Source: Phaeocystidibacter sp965659725 (GTDB taxonomy: Bacteria > Bacteroidota > Bacteroidia > Flavobacteriales > Schleiferiaceae). Taken from it: 64,000 bases of DNA. The notes under the pieces were generated by a model that saw only the letters and a list, made by a program, of their open reading frames with translations, made no database searches and was not told the DNA's origin. Below, one piece after another: positions 17,184 to 24,691 of this stretch (position 1 is its first letter; the number at the start of each line of letters is the position of its first letter). A program made the translations under genes and the position numbers. The stretch spans positions 28,386 to 92,385 of the forward strand of contig CBFHXG010000006.1 of NCBI GenBank assembly GCA_965659725.1. The letters run 5' to 3'.

Positions 17184-17699
17184 ATGCGCACGATGAAGAT
17201 CGCCATGATCGTAATGTCTACCATGATGGTAGCCTTTCTTCTTTGGAACCTAACACTTTCAGGGGATTACAAATCCGTTGCTACGGCGGAATTCGATGTT
17301 TCTGCAAATGCGCTTCATGACGAGTTCGCGGATCTGCGCAATTGGGAAGATTGGACTACCTTTTTGCAACGAGATTCCAACATGACCGTGATCTTCTCAA
17401 GCCCTTCCTCTGGCGAGAGGGCCTACATGGATTGGAAGATGGAAAGCGGTGCTGGTGGAAGGTTGGAGATAGAGAAAACGAGTGCAGATTCTGTTCAATA
17501 TTTATTGTCACTTCCTGGGTGGGCAGCTTCGAGAGCTACAGCCAAGGTTGAAGAAATGGAATCGGGATCGAAGCTCACATGGACCGTTCGAGGTGAATTG
17601 CCTTTTTATGCCCGCTTCATGAGGCGCACATTTGAGAAGATGATCCGTGAGGATTTCGAGAGATCTTTAGATAATTTGAGGACTCATCTCTCTGAATAA
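17184..17699 (+). CDS. SRPBCC (polyketide cyclase/START-like) family membrane-anchored protein
   Basis: Protein of 171 residues from the chosen ATG. An N-terminal hydrophobic helix (about 5-22, IAMIVMSTMMVAFLLW) anchors it, followed by the helix-grip SRPBCC fold: FDVSANALHDEFADLRNWEDW, then WKMESGAGGRLEIEKT, and a C-terminal helix ending RTFEKMIREDFERSLDNL. The fold binds hydrophobic ligands, but this subgroup, common in Bacteroidota, has no known ligand. The frame opens further upstream to a TTG at 17091 and an ATG at 17148, but a -7 box at 17154-17161 argues for 17184; the ATG at 17193 is also possible. Confidence 0.8.
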   Translation: MRTMKIAMIVMSTMMVAFLLWNLTLSGDYKSVATAEFDVSANALHDEFADLRNWEDWTTFLQRDSNMTVIFSSPSSGERAYMDWKMESGAGGRLEIEKTSADSVQYLLSLPGWAASRATAKVEEMESGSKLTWTVRGELPFYARFMRRTFEKMIREDFERSLDNLRTHLSE

Positions 17700-17702
17700 G
17701 GA

Positions 17703-18410
17703 TCATCCCTTATCCCATCGCGCTCTAAAATACTCGTACAGCGTGATGTTCATGAAGATCAAACCCATTCCGTAAAAAATATCATCCACGGGGATCGTCA
17801 TTAGGCGATACCCAAGGTTATGTGCGTTGTTGTACCACACCACTTCCTCTTCTATTCCCGTACCCGTAAGTACACCATTTACGATCAAAAAAGGGATCAG
17901 TATAACCAAATAGGCCCTGAAAAAAGAAGGAAGCCAAGTTACCCGTAGGTAGTAAACATGAATGGCGAAAAGGATGCCCAAGAATAAGAAGGCTGAGAAT
18001 GTGTACCACTTACCCCAGCTTAAGAAGGCTATTGTCAAGCATAACCAAACGAAGTACTGAGCGAGCATTCTAGAAGTTCTCTGACCTATCCAATCCTTCG
18101 GAAAGAAGTAGTTGAGGACGCGATAAATGAACACGCAGCTGAAGGGCACGAGGATGAAAAACAGCCATTCCCCTAAGGGGAGATTGAAGATGTAGATCCC
18201 GCTAAGGTACTTTGGATTGAACCCCCAAATACCCAAGTGAGTGAATAACACGTCCCATGGAATGAAAACAGCCATAGTAAGAGCTATGGCGGAGAACAGA
18301 GCCTTGAACGAACGGTAATAGGCCACTCTAGACTCAAAACTGCGGATCAATGGAACCGCCAGAGTAAAGGCCATCAAGTAAAGGTAGAGATACGGTGTTT
18401 CCAAGTTCAT
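17703..18410 (-). CDS. Lycopene beta-cyclase, CrtYcd type
   Basis: Integral membrane lycopene cyclase of 235 residues with two fused lycopene-cyclase domains, as in flavobacterial and archaeal CrtYcd. Motifs: FIPWDVLFTHLGIWGFNP near 50-67, LPLGEWLFFILVPFSCVFIY near 77-96, and in the second half WYNNAHNLGYRLMTIPVDD near 191-209. About seven helices. It forms the beta-ionone ring of carotenes. The usual PxE(E/D) acidic pair after LPL is Gly-Glu here, a small deviation. It overlaps crtZ by four nt (ATGA) and is the last gene of the leftward pepD-peroxiredoxin-crtZ-crtYcd run. Confidence 0.9.
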   Translation of the reverse strand: MNLETPYLYLYLMAFTLAVPLIRSFESRVAYYRSFKALFSAIALTMAVFIPWDVLFTHLGIWGFNPKYLSGIYIFNLPLGEWLFFILVPFSCVFIYRVLNYFFPKDWIGQRTSRMLAQYFVWLCLTIAFLSWGKWYTFSAFLFLGILFAIHVYYLRVTWLPSFFRAYLVILIPFLIVNGVLTGTGIEEEVVWYNNAHNLGYRLMTIPVDDIFYGMGLIFMNITLYEYFRARWDKG

Positions 18411-18886
18411 ATTGACCTCAGCTTACCCGCTCTTCTGCGTTCTTCTCGCATGTACTTTATTGGGAACACCAACATTCCGAAGCTCTCGCCATCCTCCTTA
18501 GTCAGGTGTTTATGATGCATCTTGTGCGCTCTTCGGACGGCTCTGAAGTAGAGATTATCCGTGTTCCTAAACCACTTAAAACGCTGATGTATAAACACTT
18601 CATGCACAAGAAAATACGCGAATCCATAGGCTAAGATCCCGAATCCTGCAGTTACCACAAAGTCATAACCATAGATCATCCCTAACATGATGCAAAGCCA
18701 GCTTGGACTGGCGAAGATCAAGAAAAAGGCATCGTTCTTTTCGAAGAAGCCAGGTTCCTTCACGTGATGGTCCTTGTGAAGGACCCATAGAAAACCGTGC
18801 ATCACATACTTGTGAGCTGCCCAGGCAGTAAACTCCATGAAGAAGAATGTTCCGATAAAGACCGCAATGTGTAAGACGGTATCCAT
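18407..18886 (-). CDS. crtZ: Beta-carotene 3-hydroxylase CrtZ
   Basis: Membrane-bound di-iron hydroxylase of 159 residues that adds hydroxyl groups to beta-rings, giving zeaxanthin-type pigments. The histidine clusters of the family are all present: HKYVMHG (His25, His30), HKDHH (37-41), HEVFIHQR in the middle and HKMHHKH near the C-terminus. Three to four membrane helices flank them. The frame opens at a TTG at 18892, but the ATG at 18886 is the normal start. It is coupled to the cyclase by an ATGA overlap and lies 15 nt after the peroxiredoxin gene. Confidence 0.93.
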   Translation of the reverse strand: MDTVLHIAVFIGTFFFMEFTAWAAHKYVMHGFLWVLHKDHHVKEPGFFEKNDAFFLIFASPSWLCIMLGMIYGYDFVVTAGFGILAYGFAYFLVHEVFIHQRFKWFRNTDNLYFRAVRRAHKMHHKHLTKEDGESFGMLVFPIKYMREERRRAGKLRSI

Positions 18887-18901
18887 GCTCAAAAGGTATG
18901 A

Positions 18902-19423
18902 TTATTCTTCTTCTTTAATTCGTCTGATCGCGGCAAGACTCTCTTCCATGTGCGCCTCTGCTCTTGTTTGAGAATCGAAGATATGTCGGATTACCCCATT
19001 TCCATCGATTACGAAGGTAACTCGACCTGGAATGAGACCAAACAGATCACCTTTTACACCGAACTGTTTACGGATGGCGCCTCCTACATCCGCAAGGAGT
19101 GTGAATGGAAGTCGGTATTTCTCCGCAAATTTCTTGTGCTTACTCGGTGAATCCGAACTAATGCCGAACACCTTTACACCTTCATCGGTGAAGGCCTCGT
19201 AGCTATCACGGAACGAGCATGCCTCACGCGTACAACCGGGTGTATCATCCTTAGGATAGAAATAGATAACGATCGGATCACCGTTGAGATGATCGGCGAT
19301 GTTTACCTCGGTGCTATCTTGATCGAGCAGTGTGAAATTTGGAATAGTATCCCCTACTTCCAGTTGTTGTGCCATGAATGATGTGCTTATCAGTGTAAAT
19401 AAAATGAGCAATTGCGCTTTCAT
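18902..19423 (-). CDS. Exported Bcp/PrxQ-type peroxiredoxin
   Basis: Thiol peroxidase of the AhpC/TSA superfamily, 173 residues. The PrxQ/Bcp signature YFYPKDDTPGCTREACSF gives peroxidatic Cys64 and resolving Cys69, and the GVSS-like GISSDSPSKHKKF follows. Unlike most Bcp proteins, the first 19 residues form a clear Sec signal peptide (LLILFTLISTSFMAQ), so it should work in the periplasm. There it would need an exported thiol donor. It lies directly upstream of crtZ in a leftward operon with pepD, which would link carotenoid hydroxylation with peroxide defence. Confidence 0.9.
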   Translation of the reverse strand: MKAQLLILFTLISTSFMAQQLEVGDTIPNFTLLDQDSTEVNIADHLNGDPIVIYFYPKDDTPGCTREACSFRDSYEAFTDEGVKVFGISSDSPSKHKKFAEKYRLPFTLLADVGGAIRKQFGVKGDLFGLIPGRVTFVIDGNGVIRHIFDSQTRAEAHMEESLAAIRRIKEEE

Positions 19424-19479
19424 GACCCTTGAACATTTAGTGGTGTGAATAGTTCACCTGAAGGTACGAAAAGGCCAGA

Positions 19480-20940
19480 TCAACTTGCCTTTGGCGTGCG
19501 CTTCAATGTCTCCAATAGGAACTTCCAGTACTTCTGAACAGATGAGATCTGAACCTTTTCGTCTGGCGAGTGCGCTCCGCGGATATTAGGACCAAAGCTG
19601 ATCATCTCCATACCTGGATAGCGATCTCCGAGGAGGCCACACTCCAATCCAGCATGGCAAGCCAAAACATTGGGGTCTTCATTGAACATCTCCTTGTACA
19701 GATCTTCCATGGTCTTCAAGATCGACGAAGTACGGTCTGGTGTCCAACCGGGGTAGCTTCCACTGAATTCCACTTTCAATCCTGAAATCTTCATCGCTGA
19801 ACGGATAGCCGCAGCCATGTCCATTTTCTCGGTATCCACTGCACTGCGCGTAAGACATAAGATCTCTACAACTCCATCTTTTAGACTTACACGTGCAAGA
19901 TTATTCGAGGTTTGAACGAGGTCGTCAATATCTGGACTCATACGATGGATACCTGAATGGATGGCGTAGATCGCTGCGAAGAGAGATTCTTGGTCATTCT
20001 TCGTAAGAACGCTACTTGGCAGATTACCCTCTTCCCATTGGATATCGAGATTGGGATCTGTTGTAGCGTATTCGGCAACGATCTCACTTACCACTCTTTT
20101 GAATGCGTTACCGATCACTTCTTCATCTGTTGCGATGATGCTCACTTCTGCGAAGGATTCACGAGGTATGGCATTGCGTAGTGATCCTCCATCGATGGTT
20201 GACACGCGAACATCTGCAACTTCATTGAGGCGAACCAAGATGCGGTTCATGATCTTATTGGCGTTACCCAAACCTTTGATAATGTCCATTCCAGAGTGTC
20301 CTCCACTCAATCCGCGAACGGAGATCTTGCGTCCAACAGTTCCATTGATCGGTGATTCGGAAGTCAATTTCCCGCTACCTGTAATGTCAATACCACCTGC
20401 ACATCCGATGGTGAGTTCATCGTCATCCTCTGTATCTAAGTTTAGAAGAAGGTCGCCCTTCAACCAATTCTGTCGAAGCTCTTGGGCTCCGGTCATGCCT
20501 GTTTCCTCATCGATGGTAAAAATCGCTTCGATAGGCGGGTGTGCAATGTCATCACTTGCCAGCACGGCCATGATCGATGCCACGCCCATTCCGTTATCGG
20601 CACCCAAGGTAGTATCTCGTGCCTTCACCCAATCTCCATCCACATACATGTCGATACCCTCATTCTCAAAGTCGTGGTTCGTACCAGCATTTTGTTGGCA
20701 AACCATATCGAGGTGCGACTGCATCACGGTTACGCGTCGATCTTCCATACCCGGGGATGCCGGCTTTCGGATCAATACGTTTCCTGCTTCATCCTTCTCC
20801 GTTTCTAGTCCGAGTTTCTTCCCAAAGTCCATCATGAACTGAATGACCTTCTCCTCCTTTTTTGAAGGTCGAGGTACTGCATTCAAGTCGGCAAAATGAT
20901 TCCAAACGGAAGCTGGTTCTAGCGTGCGGATATCGCTCAT
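19480..20940 (-). CDS. pepD: Cytosolic aminoacyl-histidine dipeptidase PepD
   Basis: M20 metallopeptidase of 486 residues (E. coli PepD: 485) that hydrolyses dipeptides, including carnosine-type ones. The zinc ligands are visible: His76 and Asp78 in SHLDMV, Asp115 in TLGADNGMG, Glu145/Glu146 in IDEETGMTG, Asp169 and a late His in GAHSPDEKVQ. A lid domain of about 110 residues lies between. No signal peptide. A TATCTTTG -7 box lies 25 nt upstream. It is the first gene of the leftward run that continues with peroxiredoxin, crtZ and crtYcd, although 56 nt separate it from the peroxiredoxin. Confidence 0.95.
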   Translation of the reverse strand: MSDIRTLEPASVWNHFADLNAVPRPSKKEEKVIQFMMDFGKKLGLETEKDEAGNVLIRKPASPGMEDRRVTVMQSHLDMVCQQNAGTNHDFENEGIDMYVDGDWVKARDTTLGADNGMGVASIMAVLASDDIAHPPIEAIFTIDEETGMTGAQELRQNWLKGDLLLNLDTEDDDELTIGCAGGIDITGSGKLTSESPINGTVGRKISVRGLSGGHSGMDIIKGLGNANKIMNRILVRLNEVADVRVSTIDGGSLRNAIPRESFAEVSIIATDEEVIGNAFKRVVSEIVAEYATTDPNLDIQWEEGNLPSSVLTKNDQESLFAAIYAIHSGIHRMSPDIDDLVQTSNNLARVSLKDGVVEILCLTRSAVDTEKMDMAAAIRSAMKISGLKVEFSGSYPGWTPDRTSSILKTMEDLYKEMFNEDPNVLACHAGLECGLLGDRYPGMEMISFGPNIRGAHSPDEKVQISSVQKYWKFLLETLKRTPKAS

Positions 20941-20965
20941 GTCTTGTGTTTTGAATTAAGAACTG

Positions 20966-20973
20966 CAAAGATA
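20966..20973 (-). promoter_or_regulatory. -7 promoter box of pepD
   Basis: On the minus strand TATCTTTG matches TAnnTTTG and ends 25 nt before the pepD start codon, leaving a short A/T-rich leader. Confidence 0.5.
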
Positions 20974-21117
20974 GAAAGTATACGGACTCTAGCTCAGGGA
21001 TGTGTTGAGAGTTCGCAGGTGACCATCATCTAATCGTTTAAGATCGGAACACTTTTTGATCCATGATGTTTCATAACAAAGCGTTATGGAAATATTAATC
21101 CACATAAACCAATATCT

Positions 21118-21897
21118 ATGAAAAAGTTCTTTTACTCTCCATTCATTCTCCTCTTGGCTTTCATTGTTCAAAGCTGTGCAGTGGTGCGACCAGGGGAAGC
21201 GGCTGTAAAGCAAACCTTAGGGAAATTGGATGATAAGGTATACATCGAACGACCTGTTTGGTATTTCCCTTTCACAACGCGCGTGATTAAAACATCCATT
21301 CAAACCAATAATCTGGAATTGACACTGAGCATTCCCAGTAAGGAAGGCTTAAGTATCAACTCCACTATTTCTATCCTTTACCGTATCGACCAAGCGAATG
21401 TACCTCTGGTATTACGCACGATCGGGTTAGAATACGAATCCATCGTTGCCAACATCTTCCGATCTGCCTCGGCCGATGTATGCGCTCAATACTTTGCCAA
21501 GGATATGCACTCTGGAATGCGATCTGAGATAGAACACGCGATCATGGAGCGAATGAACAACACGCTTCTAGATCAAGGGATCGTTATTGAAGGGGTACTG
21601 ATGAAGAGCATTCAATTACCTCCTGGATTGGCAGCATCGATTGAACGCCGACTTCAAGCTGAGCAAGATGCCATGCGAATGGAGTTCGTACTGCAGGAGG
21701 AGAGATTGGAGGCGCAACGCAAGATCATTGAGGCAGAAGGCACGCGTGATGCGCAAACCATCCTCTCGGAAGGACTGACCTCGCAGATCATTGAGATGCG
21801 AAGGATCGAAGCCTTCCTTGAACTGTCGAAATCGGAAAATGCCAAGATCATCATTACCAACGGAAACACCAATCCGATCATCATCGACGAGCAGTAG
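21118..21897 (+). CDS. SPFH/prohibitin-like lipoprotein
   Basis: SPFH-domain protein of 259 residues. Prohibitin-like SPFH proteins form large membrane rings and organise microdomains or proteases. The SPFH region (about 25-190) reads VRPGEAAVKQTLGKLDD, VYIERPVWYFPFTTRV, LSINSTISILYRID. The coiled coil (about 185-235) carries RLQAEQDAMRMEFVLQEERL and RKIIEAEGTRDA. Instead of the usual membrane helix, the N-terminus is a lipoprotein signal with Cys20 (FIVQSC), so the ring would be lipid-anchored, perhaps facing the periplasm. It stands alone with a terminator behind it. Confidence 0.85.
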   Translation: MKKFFYSPFILLLAFIVQSCAVVRPGEAAVKQTLGKLDDKVYIERPVWYFPFTTRVIKTSIQTNNLELTLSIPSKEGLSINSTISILYRIDQANVPLVLRTIGLEYESIVANIFRSASADVCAQYFAKDMHSGMRSEIEHAIMERMNNTLLDQGIVIEGVLMKSIQLPPGLAASIERRLQAEQDAMRMEFVLQEERLEAQRKIIEAEGTRDAQTILSEGLTSQIIEMRRIEAFLELSKSENAKIIITNGNTNPIIIDEQ

Positions 21898-21903
21898 CAT
21901 AGA

Positions 21904-21944
21904 CTGCGGTAGGCACCAAGAACGTGCTTGCCGCAGCTTATTTT
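21904..21944 (+). terminator. Probable intrinsic terminator
   Basis: A 13-bp stem (CTGCGGTAGGCAC with GTGCTTGCCGCAG, two G-U pairs) and a 7-nt loop are followed by CTTATTTT. It lies 7 nt after the SPFH gene and ends where the convergent osmC gene ends. Confidence 0.65.
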
Positions 21945-22345
21945 CCCCAGTCGAACTTTACATTCTGTTCTAGATCGGGATTCAGGCTTTTAGCAACCGG
22001 ACAAGCTAGGCCTGCTCTTTCGAGGATGATCCTATTCTTTTCAGAGTGATCGTGAGGAACCTTAATGGTAAGGCCGATAGCGGAAACCCGACGAGGATCA
22101 CTGGCCATAACCTTGTCTACCGATACTGTTGTTCCCTTTAGATTCAACCCCATATCCCTAGCCTTGATTCCCATAATTGTGATCATGCACAAACCCAATG
22201 AGGTTGCGAGCAGATCCGTTGGAGAAAAGGCCTCTCCCTTTCCGTTATTATCAGTTGGGGCATCGGTCTCTATCTCTTTCCCTGACTTCAAGTGAGTTGC
22301 CTTGCAGTGCAGTTCTCCTTCGTAATTAATATGTGCTATTTCCAT
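21938..22345 (-). CDS. OsmC/Ohr family peroxidase
   Basis: Cytoplasmic OsmC-type hydroperoxide reductase of 135 residues. The two redox cysteines are Cys53 in TSLGLCMITIM, on the central helix, and Cys115 in ERAGLACPVAKSL. The N-terminal strands carry TDAPTDNNGKGEAFSPTDLLA, the normal dimer motif. It reduces organic peroxides with lipoyl or other dithiol donors. The minus-strand neighbour upstream overlaps it by 20 nt, so the two are probably one transcript. It ends next to the convergent SPFH gene. Confidence 0.93.
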   Translation of the reverse strand: MEIAHINYEGELHCKATHLKSGKEIETDAPTDNNGKGEAFSPTDLLATSLGLCMITIMGIKARDMGLNLKGTTVSVDKVMASDPRRVSAIGLTIKVPHDHSEKNRIILERAGLACPVAKSLNPDLEQNVKFDWGK

Positions 22346-22709
22346 TCTGTTTGGACTTTATCCTTCTTCTTATCTCTCGGACCACTTCTCTCAACTCCTC
22401 AGTGGGGAGCTTCATTATCCTATATGTCCAATCTCCACCCTTTATCAATTTCACGCGAATGCTCTCAGGTCCTTTTCTGGCGAACAGGTTCGCCAGGATA
22501 CTGGTTGCCATAATGAATTGGTTCCACCAATAATGCCTGGGATCAACGAATTCAACGCTTTTTACCTCATCGTAGGTAAATGACCTAAACTCCCAATAAT
22601 CTACGTCCTTCACTTCAAAGTGATCCTCATACACCCGTAATTTCGGGTGTCCATCTTCTTCAAAAACTATAGGTTCCTTCACTGTTTCTATTTGATCTGA
22701 TATCCGCAT
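22326..22709 (-). CDS. Hypothetical protein, PH-like fold possible
   Basis: Protein of 127 residues that I do not recognise. The order of strands (EDGHPKLRVYEDHFEVKD, WEFRSFTYDEVKSVEFVD) and a following hydrophobic segment (FIMATSILANLF) resemble the bacterial PH-like domains, in which a strand sandwich is closed by a helix; here the last part is a basic helix (EELREVVREIRRRIKSK). No signal peptide; one marginal membrane segment. Its stop lies inside osmC, so they are co-transcribed. It begins the leftward transcript next to the long intergenic region that holds repeat element A. Confidence 0.7.
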   Translation of the reverse strand: MRISDQIETVKEPIVFEEDGHPKLRVYEDHFEVKDVDYWEFRSFTYDEVKSVEFVDPRHYWWNQFIMATSILANLFARKGPESIRVKLIKGGDWTYRIMKLPTEELREVVREIRRRIKSKQNGNSTY

Positions 22710-23544
22710 AAATATACAAGTGGATTGTTACAAGTACGATGAAGTCGATATTGTTCTTTCGTGAGCGACCATGGCAAGGTCGTCTTCTCAGGCCATTCCT
22801 CAATCTCAGAAGTGTCAAGGCAACTTTTTCATACATACACTATTCAATAACCCTCTTGATTTTTCTAAGGACTTGAGGATAAACGGAACGTCGAACGAAG
22901 GTTGATGTTGCGGCTATGCTTATTTGGTTAGCTTCAAACGTCCGAAGGACTGAATATGGGAATGTTGATCCGTTCAAAAGATCGAATAACCCTGGCTCGT
23001 CAAATTTGAACAGTGTCGTGTATTGGAGATGGTAGAATGAGATGGGATTGGATGAAGCTTGTGAGATAGAGCGTAAATGAAGGGCTTGCAGAATGGATAT
23101 GGGGAGATGATGGAATTCTTGGAGGGGCTTGTGACGGTGATAAGGGGTTATGTAATGTTGGGGGGCCCCAACCCCGCCCCTACTTTAAAGCTACGCACCT
23201 CGATCTGAATTATCCGTATGATAAACGGATACAATCGGGTAGTTATTGACCGGTTCGTTTTTCCTTCAATTAACTAGATGAAATAGCTGGGTTCTACGTT
23301 AGTATCTTGTAACTTGAGAACGGGGTGGGGCTGGGGGCCCCACAACAAAACACCACCACTAGACCCTACCCTAAAGCAATATTAGATACCACCATCAAAC
23401 TTAAACCCTACATCTGGACCTTCCCATCACATTCCATCCAATTGGGTTATGCTGACTGTCCTTTTGTTATACCCATGATCGAATAAATATGGAAAGGCCT
23501 GTTCGCCCTTCAAACAAATACAAACAACCGCTGTTGAATCAGTC
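22710..23544. other. Long divergent intergenic region with repeat element A
   Basis: This 835-bp gap between divergently transcribed genes has no convincing ORF. The left part is purine- and G-rich on the + strand (about 23010-23160), a 180-bp repeat with GC-rich inverted ends fills 23162-23341, and the right part (23342-23480) is C-rich and guanine-poor. Faint long-range complementarity links 23028-23051 with 23419-23438. The rest of the gap shows nothing I can name. Confidence 0.7.
23162..23341 (+). repeat. 180-bp inverted-repeat-bounded element, copy A
   Basis: The left end is GGGGCCCCAACCCCGCCCC and the right end GGGGTGGGGCTGGGGGCCCC. These ends pair to a GC stem of about 17 bp with one small internal loop. 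A second copy of exactly 180 bp, inverted, lies at 41276-41455. The last 33 nt (GTAACTTGAGAAC plus the right end) are identical, as is the core GATAAACGGATACAA at about 23220-23234 and TAGTTATT after it; the rest has diverged to perhaps 60-65 % identity without length change. Confidence 0.85.
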
Positions 23545-24690
23545 ATGCGCACAACGCGATTTCAAGAATACATTCCAGAAAACAAGTCACCCTTTGAAAA
23601 GCTCTTAGAGATCTTCAAGGAGTTGATAACGCATACATCAGGCGATGTAGACGAGGCCATCGATTGGTTGCGAGAACTCGACAAAGAGTACGAGCTCACC
23701 GACGATGAATACTCCATAGACGATTTCTTAGATGACCTCATTGATAAAGGTTTCCTTCGTGAAGAGATCGACCCTGGAGATATGGGTGAAGGCGGCGAAG
23801 AAGATGGGCAAGGCAGAGGTCCTGGTGGGAATCTCTCCATCACCGCTAAAACTGAGCGACTTATTCGCAAAGGAGCCCTCGATCAGATCTTCGGTAAGTT
23901 GAAGAAATCTGCTTCGGGGAATCACAAAACCTCTCAGTCGGGCAAAGGCGACGAGAAAACGGGTGATGACCGAGAATATAGGTTTGGTGATGACCTTTCA
24001 TCGATCAACATGACAGAAAGCTTGCGAAATGCACAAATCAATCACGGTGGTTTTGATGAAGGTTTAACGGAGGATGACCTTGTAGTGGAGGACACACATT
24101 ACCGGACTCAAATGTCTACAGTATTGATGATCGACATCTCCCACTCTATGATCCTTTATGGAGAAGATCGCATAACCCCGGCAAAGAAAGTAGCCATGGC
24201 ATTGAGTGAGCTGATCACGACTCGCTATCCAAAAGATACATTGGATGTCATCGTATTCGGCAACGACGCCTGGCCGATCGAAATTGCTGAATTGCCGTAT
24301 TTGAAGGTGGGGCCATATCACACCAATACCGTAGCAGGGCTGGAGCTTGCACTTGACATCCTTCGGAAAAAGAAGAATGCCAACAAGCAGATCTTCATGA
24401 TCACGGATGGAAAGCCGAGTTGTTTGAAAGAAAGAGATGGATCCTACTACAAGAACAGCTTTGGATTAGATGAATATATCGTGGGCAGATGCTTGAATAT
24501 GGCAGGACAAGCAAGGAGATTGAATGTGCCGATAACTACGTTCATGATCGCACAAGACCCTTATCTACAGCAATTTGTACGGGAATTCACTGATGCTAAC
24601 AAGGGAAAGGCCTTCTACACCGGACTGCGTGGACTGGGCTCATTCATTTTTGAAGATTACGAGAGAAACAGAAGAAAAAACATACGATAA
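23545..24690 (+). CDS. VWA domain protein (MoxR/Mg-chelatase D-like partner)
   Basis: Protein of 381 residues with a C-terminal von Willebrand factor A domain. The metal site (MIDAS) is intact as DISHS at 197-201 in STVLMIDISHSM, with later TDGKPS. The N-terminal half is acidic, with a Gly/Glu-rich linker (GEGGEEDGQGRGPGG at about 81-95), and contains no membrane segment, so it is cytoplasmic. The next gene, one nt downstream, encodes an AAA+ ATPase of the MoxR/magnesium-chelatase type. Such VWA/AAA+ pairs act as chaperones or metal-insertion machines on a partner protein, which is not identifiable here. Confidence 0.9.
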   Translation: MRTTRFQEYIPENKSPFEKLLEIFKELITHTSGDVDEAIDWLRELDKEYELTDDEYSIDDFLDDLIDKGFLREEIDPGDMGEGGEEDGQGRGPGGNLSITAKTERLIRKGALDQIFGKLKKSASGNHKTSQSGKGDEKTGDDREYRFGDDLSSINMTESLRNAQINHGGFDEGLTEDDLVVEDTHYRTQMSTVLMIDISHSMILYGEDRITPAKKVAMALSELITTRYPKDTLDVIVFGNDAWPIEIAELPYLKVGPYHTNTVAGLELALDILRKKKNANKQIFMITDGKPSCLKERDGSYYKNSFGLDEYIVGRCLNMAGQARRLNVPITTFMIAQDPYLQQFVREFTDANKGKAFYTGLRGLGSFIFEDYERNRRKNIR

Positions 24691-24691
24691 T

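Noticed and set aside
20051..20842. 263-codon open frame on the plus strand inside pepD
   Set aside because: It is the antisense shadow of the complete pepD gene, with Ser/Pro-rich composition and no promoter.
23162..23341. A small peptide encoded by the 180-bp element
   Set aside because: Both copies can be read as IRxINGYxRxVI in one frame, but copy A has a TGA two codons before and the changes include many non-synonymous ones. The conserved nucleotides are better explained by the DNA or RNA itself.
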